Translations under genes and position numbers: made by a program | NCBI GenBank assembly: GCA_015680685.1 | Contig: MNCI01036144.1 | Span: 59,251-123,250, forward strand | Reading direction: 5' to 3' | Origin: Gnetum montanum | Lineage: Eukaryota; Streptophyta; Gnetopsida; Gnetales; Gnetaceae | Length of the DNA stretch: 64,000 nt | The notes under the pieces: generated by a model | The model's input: only the letters and a program-made list of their open reading frames with translations | Database searches by the model: none | Told to the model about the DNA's origin: nothing | Part shown: positions 1 through 12,044 of the stretch, in pieces | How the letters are laid out: every line of letters begins with the position of its first letter | How positions within the stretch are numbered: the first letter of the stretch is position 1

Positions 1-2007
1 TTGTCTTTTCCCTACCTTATCAGAAAACTGTGCCAACGGGCTGGTATTCGAGGATACACAAATGATGTCCTCCGCAGAGCCCAGAATGCTTCTTATGCTG
101 AACTACTAAAGGTGCCAGCTCCAAGAAAGAGCACTGGTAAAGAGCTGAGACCAAATGAAGAACAAGAACAGATGACTGGATCACCTGCAACTCAACTTGC
201 AGGACCCAATCAACCTCCAGCCACGGGTCCCAACCAACAACAAGAAGCAGGGCCCAGCACAGGTCGGGATTAGCCACCGTCGCCGCAAGACTATAGACTA
301 TCGATGAGCCATCTTAGGGCCATCATTGAGATGGTTAGTTGGGGAAGTCATGATGACGCAAACCTCTTCCACGTCATCGATGATGTCGAGCAGCCTACTA
401 TTTTATTAGATTGCACAAGGGGCGAATTATCAATTCAAATAGAAGGAGGGGAAAGTAGATGGTCACAACAGATCTCAGGAAATGCGGCATCTTTTCAAGT
501 GTAGTTAGAGATTGGTGAAGGGGCCACTGTGGTGGTCATGCAATACCAGGATGCCGCGGGAGTTGTTGAAGTGGTCGCTGGCCACATCAAAGAATCCTTT
601 AATGTACCTGTTGTGCCACCGATAGATCTCTTAGGAGCACGAGATGCTCAAACTCTTGCCGGAACCTCAATGACTCCTGCGGAACATGAGGATGCACTTG
701 ACAGATTGCTTCAAATAGGACAAGTAATGACGTCCCTGTTTGACATCTCCCAAGATGTAATAGCAATTCATATAAACCTCATTTCCACAAAGGGGAAGCT
801 GGTCATATCCGAAGTAAGGGCAGAGCATGCTGAAGCTGAAGTGCAGAAACTATAGGAGTAGCTCGTAGCCTTACAAGCAGCACAGCGGGATCCTTTACAA
901 TTCGTTCCCGCAGACCAGCTAAACAACTTTAGAACGAAGCAACTCACAAAGTTGATCGTAAAAAATAAGAAGGTGGCAGAAGAAAAGGAGACGACCACTT
1001 GGGATGCCTCTATAGCAAGGGCGCAAACTTATGCGCATATTAAGGCACTCAAGGCCTTAGAAGAAGAAAACAAACAGTTGGTTGCTGATAACCTCCAGTT
1101 GACCTCTGTGGAGAAACAAAAGAATGTTCTCGATGAGCACTTTCATCAGCTGCAAGAACAATTCATTAGGGTCAACTGAGATGTAAGTTGTTTAGCTAGA
1201 GAGAATCGAACCCTCTCAAAGGAGGAAGTACGCGCTATTTGCCAAAAATTAGCAATTGAGATAAGGGCGTGGCAGAATGAGGCTAAACGACACGAGAAGC
1301 TAAAGGAGCATTTCTGTGATCAGGTGGGGATGTACAAACAAATCCTGGAGAAGGAGATCCATATGGTCAAGGCTCAAATCAACAACATCAGTGCTTAGCA
1401 CACTTATTGGAGGGCTATATTGGACACTTACCCCTCCGCCCACCAAGCGGAAGTTAAAAATCAGGACCTGCAAATCCAAGACTTGACAGAATACATGGAG
1501 TTGGTAAACCTTAGATATGCCAACCTTGCCATGTTAACAGTAGGGCGCCCGAGAACAGAGCTCGAGCAGTAGGTAGCTTCCACCCATCTCAAATATGAAG
1601 TAGAATTTGTAGAATGCAAGAAGTTGGTTGAAAAATTGGATGTTGCAAATTCTAAACTTGAGATGGTAAAAGCAAGCTACCAAGGATAGAAAGATGTAGC
1701 AACTGACTTGGCTCAATTACTAACAGAGCTTCACGAATACAAAGACAAAGCTAGAGCCTATGAAGAGGAATGACGGGTGTTCGCGGCATGGTATGTCAAA
1801 GCTAAACAGATGTTTCCGCAACTACCCTATCCATGGGAAGTGTCGACTCCGTCAAACATCGGAACATTAGCATGGACGGCATAAGATCCTCGGACCAAAG
1901 AGGAGAAGCTCCAAGCCATTCTTCAGCATCGTCAACCTTCAAAGCCTGGAGCACATGACAAAGGAAAAGCACCGATGGAGGAGCCACCACCACCAAGAAC
2001 TACATGA
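1..2007 (+). pseudogene. Extra ORF of element A: transposon-type domain end plus long coiled coil
   Basis: The 5' end is outside the window. Three frames joined by eye give one protein. It starts in a globular domain (FPYLIRKLCQRAGIRGYTND, positions 10-69), passes a linker rich in Pro, Gln and Gly, then a block MSHLRAIIEMVSWGSHDDAN, then about 350 residues of heptad-like Glu/Lys/Leu/Gln sequence, and ends with QLPYPWEVSTPSNIGTLAWT and a Pro-rich tail before TGA at 2005. Elements B and C carry the same order of blocks. At least six in-frame stops (for example near 490, 853, 1178, 1570, 1688 and 1881) make this copy dead. The function is unknown. The coiled coil suggests self-assembly, as in a structural or gag-like protein, but that is inference. 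Confidence 0.75.
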
Positions 2008-2178
2008 GTTCCATTTTTTGTAGTTGTAATATTTTTTCTGTGTTGTGTCTTCCCACACTGCGGGATCATTTCATTTTTTGTTTTTCCAGTTAATAATCTC
2101 ATACCTATCCACTATGTAATCAATGAAGCTTGTTCTCCTTATAACTCGAGGATGAGTTTTTATTCAGTCGTGGGGCTA

Positions 2179-2988
2179 TGATGGGACGCGATATTGCATA
2201 AGCCGCAATATCGCATACGCAATATCGCGTCTGTCGTGATATCGCATCCCCTGCGATATCACGTACGCGATATCGCATATGCAATATCACAGTGCGTCAC
2301 ACTTTCTATAAATAAGAGGCAGCTTTCCCAGTTAGTTATGAGATAGGAGTTAGAAGTAGCAAAGCTCTGGCAGTTTAGCCACTCTAGAGATAGTTTATTT
2401 TCCTGTGTCTGCCCGCAGTGTGGTGAATGTAATTGTACAACATCCTTTATTCGAGTGTGACATACTTGGACACACACATAACTGGCAATAAAGATCGAGA
2501 TTACTTCATCATTGGAGCAGTCACTTTGTTTATTTAATTATTATAACGCGGTATGAGTACGACTTGATTACGAGCATTTAAGTGTGACTACTTGGTAGCC
2601 CTGTGGTGTATCTAGGATCTACGCTTGGTAATCCCAGTGGTAGTCATGCACGAGGTCCAAGATATGTACGGTTGATCAAGGAATCGGTTGCTCGTCGCAC
2701 TTAGGCTAGATTAGATTCTCTTACCCTTTTCCTCCTAGCTTAGCTTAGTTAATATTATTTTCCACTGCCTTAAGGAGTAGCGTTAGAATTAGGAACACAT
2801 TATACACCTCACTCTGGACTAAACCATACGTGGCCAATATAATACTAGTCTAGGTGGGAAGACAGCAAATTGCGACCTAAGGATAACTATCTAGGTGCCA
2901 CAACTAGTCCGTCTGCGGAGTTGGACCGAATCGTGCGTGCTACACTCGTTTCGTATGGTTGAGTGTAGGGGTACCTCACCACTCATCA
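2179..2988 (+). repeat. 3' LTR of element A
   Basis: It begins TGATGGGA after a purine tract and ends CTCATCA. It has a TATA-like CTATAAATAAG (about 2305-2316), a poly(A) signal context CAATAAAG (about 2486-2493) and a terminal block AGGGGTACCTCACCACTC. These landmarks occur in the same order in the LTRs of B (17693-18575) and C (26394-27246). Length is 810 bp against 883 and 853 bp. Confidence 0.85.
2182..2290. promoter_or_regulatory. U3 array of ATATCGC-type palindromes
   Basis: About 110 bp hold eight or so copies of GATATC, GATATT or AATATCGC within longer palindromes such as GCGATATCGC, alternating in orientation and ending just before the TATA box. Position upstream of TATA in an LTR U3 fits an enhancer or silencer-binding array. 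The related LTR C has a sparser version, and LTR B has a different motif at this place. Confidence 0.55.
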
Positions 2989-2995
2989 ACTAGAT

Positions 2996-4495
2996 AACCT
3001 AAAATAATGAAAGATGTGACATCATTCCCTGGGCATACTAGTTACTATCAGCGAATCATTGAGAACTTATCCAAAATCGCCACGATGCTGGTAGAGTTGA
3101 CAAAGAAGGATGCACCCTCTGATTAGACTAAGGAATGTGAGCTTGCAATATAGTAATTAAAGTAAAAATTCATAGAGACTCCTATTCTACAAGCTCTAGA
3201 CTGGTCCAAACCCTTCCACATCATAAAGGATGCATCCAACTATGCATTGGAAGTAGTACGAATGTAATTGGATGAGCAAAAATGTCATTATTATATCCAT
3301 TGCACCAGTAGAAGTATTGTAAGTACATAACTAAATTACACTATCATTGAGAAGGAGCTCATGATGGTGTTGTACTTCTTAGAGAAATTCAAGCACTATG
3401 TACTTCGATACAAAATCTTTATGTACATAGATCATAGTGTTATCCATTTCCTAATGAACAAACCAACGATAAGCTGCCATGTCATATGGTAGCTAGTGAT
3501 CTTATAGGATTTCGATCTTATGATGATAGATAGAAATGAAATGGAAAATGTGATCATGGATCACTTGTCTCGATTATGATGGGATGGCAAAGAGGATTTG
3601 GAACCTCTATCTAATTAATTCCCAAATGAAGTCCTCTTTGCCAAAGCTAGTAATGCTTAAGAAACCAGGGGTACCAACTAGTACGATGATTTCCTCTCCT
3701 ATCTTCTCACTCAAGAGACTCCATAGGAATGTAATAATAAGAAGAAACAATAATTTTTTCACCAAGCTAAACACTACATAAAGATCCAATGTAACCTTTA
3801 CATGGTTTGTGTTGATGGCTTGGTACAATGATGTGTATCTGATGCTAATCAACTACAAATCCTACAAGATGCTCATGAGAGTTGTTATGGGGGCCATTAT
3901 GCATGCAAGACGATGGCCATAAAGATCCTCATGATAGGCTACTTCTGGCTTACCATTTTCAAGAACATCCATGATTTCTTCCATTCATGTGAATGCTACC
4001 AACAAGACATGAATGACAGCCCTAAAGGAGGGGCCTTAATAGTGAATTCAATCATTTGAGCCCTTCGACGTCTAGGAAATTAACTTCATAGGACCCATCA
4101 CTCCCATGTCCAATGGAAAGGCATACATTATCATAGTTTTTGACTACTGCACTAAGTGGGCTAAAGCTATAGCCATCATTGACTATTCATCTTCTACTGC
4201 AGTACAATTTATTTGACAAAGTGTGGTAAGCAAGTTTGGTGTATCAAGACGACTTATTTTTGATAATAGAACTTACTTTATAAGGACCACTTTTTGGAAA
4301 CTAATCTAATGCTTAGAGATGCAACATGAACTAACAACTTCGTATCATCCCCAAGCTAATGGCCAAGCTAAAGTTACTAATAGGGAGATAACATGGATAC
4401 TAACACATACAATTAGTAAGTATGGAAAAGACTAGAGCATGAAACTCAATGATGCTCTTGTTGGCACATTTCAACCATTTGATGAAGTAGTGACA
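2996..4495 (+). pseudogene. Gypsy-type pol fragment: end of RT, RNase H, integrase
   Basis: Translation in shifting frames gives the end of RT (FPGHTSYYQRIIENLSKIA), then an RNase H segment (PILQALDWSKPFHIIKDASN; later IIEKELMMVLYFLEKFKHYV), then the integrase zinc-binding part (HESCYGGHYAC, then CECYQQD) and the integrase core (FDYCTKWAKAIA; IFDNRTYF; YHPQANGQAKVTNREI). The core Glu of the last motif is Lys here, and stops are frequent, so the copy is inactive. It starts abruptly at the outer edge of LTR A. The 5' half would lie beyond the left edge if A inserted into it. The family (Ty3/Gypsy) is clear; the clade is not. Confidence 0.85.
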
Positions 4496-5738
4496 TAAAT
4501 CGCTAGGAAAATTTGGATCAAAATTTTATCCTTTAAGAGATTACTGGAGGATGAAAATGGATCTTTTGATTGGATCTTTTATAGATTATTTACAAACAAT
4601 ACTTAAATAATTAAAGAATGATTTAAATGAAATACTGGTTGGTGACAAAGCAACATCAAAAGGAAACTGTTCAATATCTAGAAACATAAATCTCTAAAAG
4701 CCAAATCAGTAAATGTAGAAACATTAAGAAAATATTTCTCATAATGTCTCATCTATAAGAAGAAAATCATGGTGAAGGAAAATTACAAATTGCTCATGTA
4801 GTTTCTAAAATCAACCATAAAGACAAGGAAAAATATTGGTGCTAAAAATGGACCGACTTCATAGGAAAATGTCTGTTTCAAGAATAGAGGATGGGTACTA
4901 ACGTTGGCACTATTCCATGTATGGTTGATGGTCATGGCCAGTTTTACAACACCCAAAATTCATAGTAGCAAATAAAACCAATCCCAAACTGGGCCAGGCC
5001 TACCCATATCTCCACCAAATTTGCTCATTCAACAATCCTAAATGCATTCAGTGCCTTAAGAACATAGATATACTCTTATGTGATGCAAAACACAAAAGAG
5101 TTTGGTTGCATCTAGGTAGGGAAGCAATTTGGAATGGAACCAGACATTTGAATTAAACACTGGCAAAATGTGACATGGTCCATATATTGGCTAGGGACTT
5201 ACAGAAGCTCTTATTGAGGAAATTTATTTTTGGCATTACGATGGTTTCATAATTGCAGTGATTCTACTTGTGTGTTGGTTGTGTTGTCCATTTTTCACTA
5301 TAGTGTCATCTCCAAGATGTGAATGATCCATAAGTTAAGGATGTAGTTAGTGGAAAATAATAGCCTAAATGATGTGCATGTGCCAAAAAGCTTTTATATC
5401 CTTAGTGATGGTCATTGACGAATTTGACATGGAGATTAGCTATGGCAATATCCATAGAGTCATCCTCATGGATGTCATCATCATGGTAGTGAAATCCCTA
5501 CGATAGCACTAAAATAGTAAATTGTTTGAAGTAGAGGTGGTCATCATGGCCACACTTAATCCCACCAACCTCGTCCACTTCAATGGAAGTTGTAGGAGCA
5601 ATTGCATGAAAGCAAATAGGATCATTGTGTGTTTTCATCCAAATAAGATTCATAGGCTTATGTGCATCTTCTCATATTTGTTCATCAATTTTGTGACATA
5701 CAAAAGCTAAAAAACATAGAATAAAGACAAGTGTAGAC
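4496..5738. other. No gene recognised
   Basis: AT-rich sequence following the Gypsy integrase. No reading frame over about 60 residues resembles a protein I know, and no LTR end was seen. It may be the 3' part of the Gypsy element or older debris. Confidence 0.5.
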
Positions 5739-6452
5739 TATTGGAAATAATTGTGTAGAAAACATTGGCTAGATAGCACAATAATCAAATCACACAAGGA
5801 ATCAAAATGTGGAAATAAATTGAAACTGACCTCTAGCCATTGATGCCTTTACATGAACTTGTTGTGGGGAGTGTTCTAATTCTTGTATCATACCTACGCT
5901 CAACAACGATGGTGTATGAAAACTCTGAGTGATAAGGAAAAAACTGTAACACTGCCATGATTTCTTCTAGTGCCTTTTTTCTCCCATCAAGAACATTTTA
6001 TAGGCTAGAAAAATGTCAATTACCAAACTTTTGGTTTAAATGGCAAATATGAGACCACTCTTGTGGTAACAGTTACAAGCCGTTGATTTTCCCATAATGG
6101 TCACCTTTATGGAACCATTACAAACCCTTGGTTTTCTTGTAATGGTCACATTTATGGAACTATTACAAACCATCAATTTTTCCATAAATAGTTACATTCT
6201 CCCACCTGGTCTCCATATTTAAATTAATATCCATCAAATCCAAATTTTAAGAGATGAATACATTAATCATGGTAATAGTTCCTTTGAATGTGAGTGTTAT
6301 CTTCCATGTATTAGAATGTATTATCTCTTAAACTTAATTCCTTATAAGGTAACTAAACTTTATGAATAAACCCAAGGTTCATTCTAGGTTTTGCCATATG
6401 TGAATTTTCTCTAATAACTGTATGTACAAATTGAATATGAGAAAACATCACA
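5739..6452 (-). repeat. 3' LTR of minus-strand Copia
   Basis: The left end (TATTGGAAATAATTGTG) matches the end of the other LTR at 11778 (TGTTGAAAAAAATTGTG). The right boundary is approximate. A direct repeat TGTATGTACAAATT at 6419-6432 and 6485-6498 straddles the probable LTR edge. Confidence 0.65.
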
Positions 6453-6496
6453 ACTGAATAAGAGTTTCATTAAGACTACAAAATTGTATGTACAAA

Positions 6497-7039
6497 TTAC
6501 ATTATGGAACCAAATCCCATTTGAACTACATGATCCTTAAATGACTTTGGTGGCATTCCTTTTTTCAAAGGATCAACTATCATCAATTTAGTGCTTAAAT
6601 GTTCAATGGACACTTTCTTTTCCTTAACACATTCCCTTATGGCTAAGTACTTTATGTCAATGTGCTTACTTTGACTACCACTCTTAATATACTTAGCCAT
6701 AAAGATAGCAGCTAAATTGTCACAAAACATTCTTGATGGCCTAGATATAGAATCTATAATTGTAAGGCCCAACATGAAACTCTTCAACCATACATCATGT
6801 GAGGTAGCCTCAAAATAAGAAACAAACTCTGCATTCATTGTGGAAGTAGCAACCAAGGTTTGCTTTCCACTCCTACAAGACATAACTCCTCTAGCCAACA
6901 TAAAAACATAACCAGATGTTGATTTCCCTGAATCAACATAGTCAACAAAGCCTGAATTAGAGTAGCCAGTCACCTCCAGATTGTCAGTTAGTCTATACAT
7001 AAGCATGTAATATTTTGTACCTTGAAGGTACCTCATCAC
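6497..7039 (-). pseudogene. Copia RNase H domain
   Basis: Open stretch of 180 codons carrying the usual Copia RNase H signatures: RYLQGTKYYMLMY near the start, GYSNSGFVDYVDSGKSTSGY, then the region corresponding to ATEAEY (here STMNAEFVSYFEA), DNLAAIFMAKY and SKHIDIKYLAIRECV, and the terminal tail with MPPKSFKDHV. The family usually has Asp in the first motif (YSDSD), so the substitutions YSNSG and FVDYVD are decay. It is read after the RT fragment immediately upstream on the minus strand. Confidence 0.85.
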
Positions 7040-7213
7040 CTTCTTTGTAGCCCTCCAATGGTCAATGCCTCAATTACTCTCATATCTGCCCAACATTCCC
7101 AAAACAAATGCAGGGTCAAGTCTTATGCAAACTTGAGCATACATTAGGCTTCTGATAGCTAAAGCATATGGAATGTTTCTCATTTTTCTTTTCTCTAAAT
7201 CATTCCTGGAACA

Positions 7214-8042
7214 CTATTTCAAATTGAACTTATCACCCTTCACACTGGATGCTATACTTGGTGAAAAATCTTTCATTTGAAACCTTTCTAAAACTTTATT
7301 GATATAGGTTTCCTGTGAAAATCCCAGAATACATCTAGATCTATCCCTATGGATCTTAATGCCAATGACATAAGATGCCTCACCCATATCCTTCATGTCG
7401 AAGTACTTAGAGAGAAATTTCTTCACCTCGTATATAAATCCATTATCATTGGTCGCAAGAAGGATATCATCCAAATATAGGACAAGGAAACAAATTTTTC
7501 TCCCACTGACCTTCTAGTATATACATTGATCCATTATGTTCTTCAAAACCAAATGAAGTAATGACATCATGGAATTTTAAATCCCATCAATGCAAGGCCT
7601 ATTTCAATCCATGTATGGATTTCTTGAGCTTGCGTACCAATTGCTCACCACCACTAGAGGAAAATCCTTCAAGTTGTTTCATATAAACCTCTTCCTCTAG
7701 ATCACCATTGAGGAATGTCATTTTCACATCCATCTGATGTAAATCAAAATCAAAATGAACAACCAATGCCATAATCACATGAAGGGAATCCTTCTTAGAT
7801 ATAAGAGAAAAGGTCTCCATGTAATCTATTCCCTCTCTTTGAATGAACCCTTTGGCAACAAGTCTTACCTTATATCTTTCAATGTTGCCTAATGAGTCTT
7901 TCTTTGTCTTGAAGACCAATTTGCATTTAATGGTTTTTACAGCATTAGACAAATTGAGAAGATCCCAAACCCCATTAGATGACATAGAGTTCATCTCATC
8001 TTTCATGGCATCATACCACAAGTCAAATTCCTTACAACTCAT
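7214..8042 (-). pseudogene. Copia reverse transcriptase
   Basis: Two open pieces (7599-8042 and 7214-7474) separated by frameshifts and stops. The first has the N-terminal RT landmarks: WYDAMKDEMNSM, the LVFKTKKDSLGNIERYKVRL stretch, LVAKGFIQREGIDYMETFS, and the MDVKMTFLNGDLEEEVYM segment. The second starts at the catalytic box, read as LYLDDILLATND, and continues with SKYFDMKDMGEASYVIGIKI. The active-site aspartates remain but the frame is broken. Confidence 0.88.
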
Positions 8043-8270
8043 GGCTTGTGAAAATGTTTTGGAATCATTTTTGGCTCCTATGTTATAGTTAGACTAATAT
8101 GGATACACTATATAGTCATTAGGAATCACTAATCACCTTACTCTAGTAGATCTTCTTAATATTGATTCATCATTCTCTTCAGGAGCATGATGTTCAATAG
8201 GTTGTTCAACAAGTTCTAGTATCTATTGTTCAGTTGGATCTATTGCTTCTTGATTAGCAGTTTATGGAAC

Positions 8271-9348
8271 TTAAATGACTAGTTGTTGTTCATCAAGTGT
8301 TTTTTCTCTAAGCATGTTGTGTACAATAATCAATCTTTCACTTGAAGTAGAAGGTTGGGCATGTACATGATCTTTCTCTAGAATAGTGTTCAAGGATCGA
8401 TTCCTCCTACTAATCAAGTCATTCTCAAGAAATTTAGCATTCCTTGAGTCCACAAACCTAGTCATATGTGATGGACAATAAAATCTGTATTCCTTAGATT
8501 TTTTGGCATATCCAACGAAATACCCACTTATGGTCCTTAGGTCTAGCTTCTTTTCTTGTGAATTATAGACTGTTACTTTAGATGGGCATCCCCAAACACA
8601 TATATGTTGCAAACTTGATTTCCAACCTTCCCATAATTCAAATGGTGTCTTTGAGACAACCTTGGTTGGAACTCAATTTAATATATACACAACCATCTTG
8701 AGAGCTTCAATCCATAATGTCTTAGGAAGCTTGGATTTGCTAAGCATACTCTACACCATGTCTAATAATGTTCAATTTCTTCTTTCTGCCACACCATTCT
8801 AGTCTAGAGAACTAGACATAGTGTACTCGGCAACAATCCCATGCTCTAGAAGAAACTTAGCAAATGGACCAAGCACTTTTTCATCATCAGTATATATATC
8901 ATAGTATTCACCACCTCTATCAAACCTCACTACCTTTATTTGCTTACCACACTCTTTCTCTACTTTAGCCTTAAACACCTTAAAGGCATCTAAAGCTCTA
9001 TTCTTGTTATGAAGCAGGTAGAGATACATATATTGTGAGTAGTAATCGATAAAAGTAATGAAATACTTTGACTATACGTGTCCATATTTGGCCTAAAAAT
9101 ATATATATGTATATCTCTAATATGTCTAAACTCCTCTTGGCAACTTTCTTTTACATATTAGTTTGCTTTCCCTTTATGTAGTCAACACAAGTGTCAAACT
9201 CAATAAAATCTAGGGTACTAAGTACCCCATCATGTACTAATCTCTTTATTCTCTTAATAGAAATATGTCCTAATCTATAATGCCATAACATAGAGGATTC
9301 TTCATTCATAACATAAATATTAACACCAACAATATCATGAACATGCAT
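8271..9348 (-). pseudogene. Copia GAG-pre-integrase and integrase
   Basis: From right to left: pre-integrase (LWHYRLGHISIKRIKRLVHD, 9151-9348), integrase core (FKAKVEKECGKQIKVVRFDR then GGEYY, 8799-9029), a stop followed by NGVAERRN (about 8790), and the downstream integrase tail (HICVWGCPSKVTVYNSQEKK, 8271-8612). The Cys pair of the zinc-binding part is incomplete (FDTCVDYIKGKQTN). Several stops interrupt it. Confidence 0.85.
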
Positions 9349-9639
9349 AGAAGTATAAGAAGTTCCATTTTGTAAACTAATTTTGAAAAGACCATCTGTT
9401 AATGTACCATTTCCAATACGTTCAGATCTATAATATAAACTGAATGTAGTCTCTTAAAAATTAAAGGAAAATCCCAATGATACAAACCTTGAAACAAAAT
9501 TTAAATTCCTTGAAAAACTTGGAATATATAATGTCTTTTCCGATTCTAAAACAAAATCACTACTTAAAACTAATTTGCATCTTCTAACTACCTCCACATG
9601 TGAGCGCATCTTGTTACCTAAATAGATACATAACTAACT

Positions 9640-10560
9640 TCCCACTAGCCTCCTTAGGTTTTGCATCCCCTGTAAGGAATTAGTAACATGAATTGTATAA
9701 CCGAAGTCAATCCACATCAACCATATTAGATTCAAAACAAACAAGTGAGAATTGAATACCTTTCTTTTACAACCAATTCTAACATTTAAGACAATCCTTC
9801 TTCATATGTCCTTTCTTCTTACAAGAAAAGCATCTAGATTCCTTCTTAATATCAACTTGTGCAGGCAGCTTGCCCTTCCACTTATTTTTGGCTTACCCCT
9901 TATTCTTTCTTTGTGTAGACATATCCACACTCTCTTCCACTTCCATAGCAACTCTATCCTCTTCTTGTACACACATGGTCATTAGTTCATTGATTGACCA
10001 TTTTTTCTATGTGTGTTATAAGAAATATTAAAGGGTCCATACTACTGTGGGAGCGTGTTCAAGATGTAGTGCATAAGAAAAGACTCTTGACATCTCAACC
10101 TCAAGTGTTTTCAACTAAGCCACTATATCCCTCATTTGCATGATGTGCTCATGCACACCACAAATTCCAATGAGCTTCATGGATGAAAATTTTATTATTA
10201 AGGTGCTAACCAAAGCCTTGTCTCATGACTCAAATTGTTCATCAAAGCTCGCACATTGTCATACTATTCCAATGAACCACGCATACTAGTCGAGATCTTC
10301 ATCTTTACAAACATGACACAAAGACTATTATATTGCTCCCATTTTTCATAAGAACCAACATCATCCAATTGGCTAGTTCCCATAATGGCAAGTGGTTCAT
10401 CCTTATGGATAGCATAGTTAATGTCCATCCAGCCTAACTAAAGAAGAATCGTCTCCTTCCACACCTTATAATTATCACCCTCTAATTTAAGAATGTCACA
10501 TTTAAAATTAGAGTAGTTCATAGGTTATATAACTGCATAACTTAAAACATGTTTATGTCA
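9640..10560 (-). pseudogene. Copia gag with zinc knuckle
   Basis: On the minus strand a CCHC knuckle CFSCKKKGHMKKDC is encoded at about 9787-9830, preceded (10560-9990) by decayed gag sequence and followed by the short protease region. The knuckle spacing CX2CX4HX4C is intact. The rest of gag is too broken to read as one frame. Confidence 0.7.
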
Positions 10561-11760
10561 CTAAATTTGAGGTTAAAGTACTATATGACATGTTTGCCAA
10601 TGTAAATCATGCAAAAATATTAATCAAATGACTTAAAATTGTCTATGGGCTAAATTTTAATTCAAATAGATTTGTATATCCTTATGATGAAACTATTAAA
10701 TTATATCCCTTTTCTTAATCCCTGTGAGCAAATTAAGTAAAATAATTTAATATATCATCTAAATTAATCATATTAAATATAACAAAAATTCCTGAGATAA
10801 AATCTATTATATTACATATAATTAATCACAATTTAATGTTTATTTACCTTATGTGATCAAAAGCTCTTAATATATAATTTTTTACAATTAAAGATGTTGT
10901 GGCTACTTTCTAATTATACAAAATTATATAGATCACTAGTCATAATTTTTATGCAAAAAAGCTATGCATATATCAATATGTCACTTTATAGATATATACA
11001 AAAAATACGCATAAAATTAATTATTTTTAAAACAAATTACCAAATTCTAACAATTCTTAAAAGAATATGGCAATAGATATCACTTATTTTAGAAATATTA
11101 ATAATAAATAGCTTTATTCTCATACCAAAACACAGATGTGGCTATCAATATAAAGGTTATGGGATGGAGTTATCGTATCAAAAAACACAAACAATAATGC
11201 AAGAGCTATACTAGGAATATTGGCTATAGAGAGCCCATGTAGGGACATAGAGGTTGCTTCACACATGTCTCGGCCTTATCGGATGTTGTTCCAAAGCATG
11301 GGTTCCATCCTTGCAGGTGGGGCTCTTTCTGCCATGTTGCTCGAGGACCTTTCTCAGCCTATCTTCCAAGGATAGAGGCCGAAGCACCTCACCACCCACT
11401 CTCTCTTGTTTGGATTCTCTATCCCATAAACTTTTTCAACAATGTTTTCAAAGTGAAAATAAAAAAACAAGTAGAGAAGATAAAAACACCCAACTATCTA
11501 GAATATTATAAACTTCAAGCCAAGCACCACTCCATAAGCCACGTATCTATTTTAAAACATTTATTAATTTTGTCATATATGACAAATTCAAAATCAAGGG
11601 CAATACATAATTCCACAATAAACATTTTCTAGTCAATAACCGAATTGACTCAAATTCAACCTAGTTTGACACGATTAACAAATGAAAAATCTATCCTAGT
11701 TTGACACCATTATAATAGCAGCAAAACAAATATGGTTAAGCATCAAAACAGAGACCAAAC
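10561..11760 (-). other. Copia 5' leader region and AT-rich spacer
   Basis: Between the primer site and gag. It is very AT-rich (10560-11150) with a more GC-rich patch at about 11220-11430. No protein is recognised. A spacer insertion inside the leader cannot be excluded. Confidence 0.4.
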
Positions 11761-11775
11761 CTAGCTTTGATACCA
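11761..11775 (-). promoter_or_regulatory. Primer-binding site, initiator tRNA-Met type
   Basis: Read on the minus strand this is TGGTATCAAAGCTAG, which matches the common plant Copia primer site TGGTATCAGAGC apart from one base. It lies two bases inside the LTR edge. Confidence 0.8.
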
Positions 11776-11777
11776 AA

Positions 11778-12044
11778 TGTTGAAAAAAATTGTGCAAAAC
11801 ATTGGCTACACCATAGTAACGGAATTGCATAAAGAATCAAAGATGCAGAAATAAATCAATTGAAATTGACCTTAAAATACCTTTACGTGAACTTGTTGTA
11901 GTGTCTATTTTGATTCTTTTATCTCACCTACACTTAACAACAACTAGTATTTGTGATAGGGATCAAAACTGTACTTTTATGGAATTGGTTTTCATAACAC
12001 TCGGAACCATTACAAACGGTTTGTTTTTGCATAAATGGTTACCC
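11778..12044 (-). repeat. 5' LTR of minus-strand Copia, truncated
   Basis: It shares the outer sequence with 5739-6180 (AAAACATTGGCTA, CTTTACGTGAACTTGTTGT, GGAACCATTACAAAC). It breaks off at 12044 in the middle of an LTR block ending ATAAATGGTTACCC. Confidence 0.75.

Larger units (their letters stand above)
1..2988 (+). mobile_element. LTR retrotransposon A, 3' part (domain plus coiled-coil ORF, 3' LTR)
   Basis: This is the right-hand part of an LTR element that begins before the window. It holds the end of a long, stop-riddled ORF, a purine-rich tract (about 2168-2178, ending GTGGGGCTA) and a complete 3' LTR (2179-2988). The ORF and the LTR match elements B and C in this window in the same order. 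No reverse transcriptase or integrase is seen between the ORF and the LTR. The element ends in the middle of a Gypsy-type pol fragment, so it probably inserted there. Confidence 0.8.
5739..12044 (-). mobile_element. Copia LTR retrotransposon, degenerate, 5' LTR truncated
   Basis: The order on the minus strand is 5' LTR remnant, tRNA-Met-type primer site, leader, gag with zinc knuckle, protease region, integrase, RT, RNase H, 3' LTR. This is the Ty1/Copia order. The two LTRs share their inner ends and blocks such as GGAACCATTACAAAC, but the right one stops at 12044 where unrelated GC-richer DNA begins. Frameshifts and stops in every domain show it is old. Confidence 0.88.
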
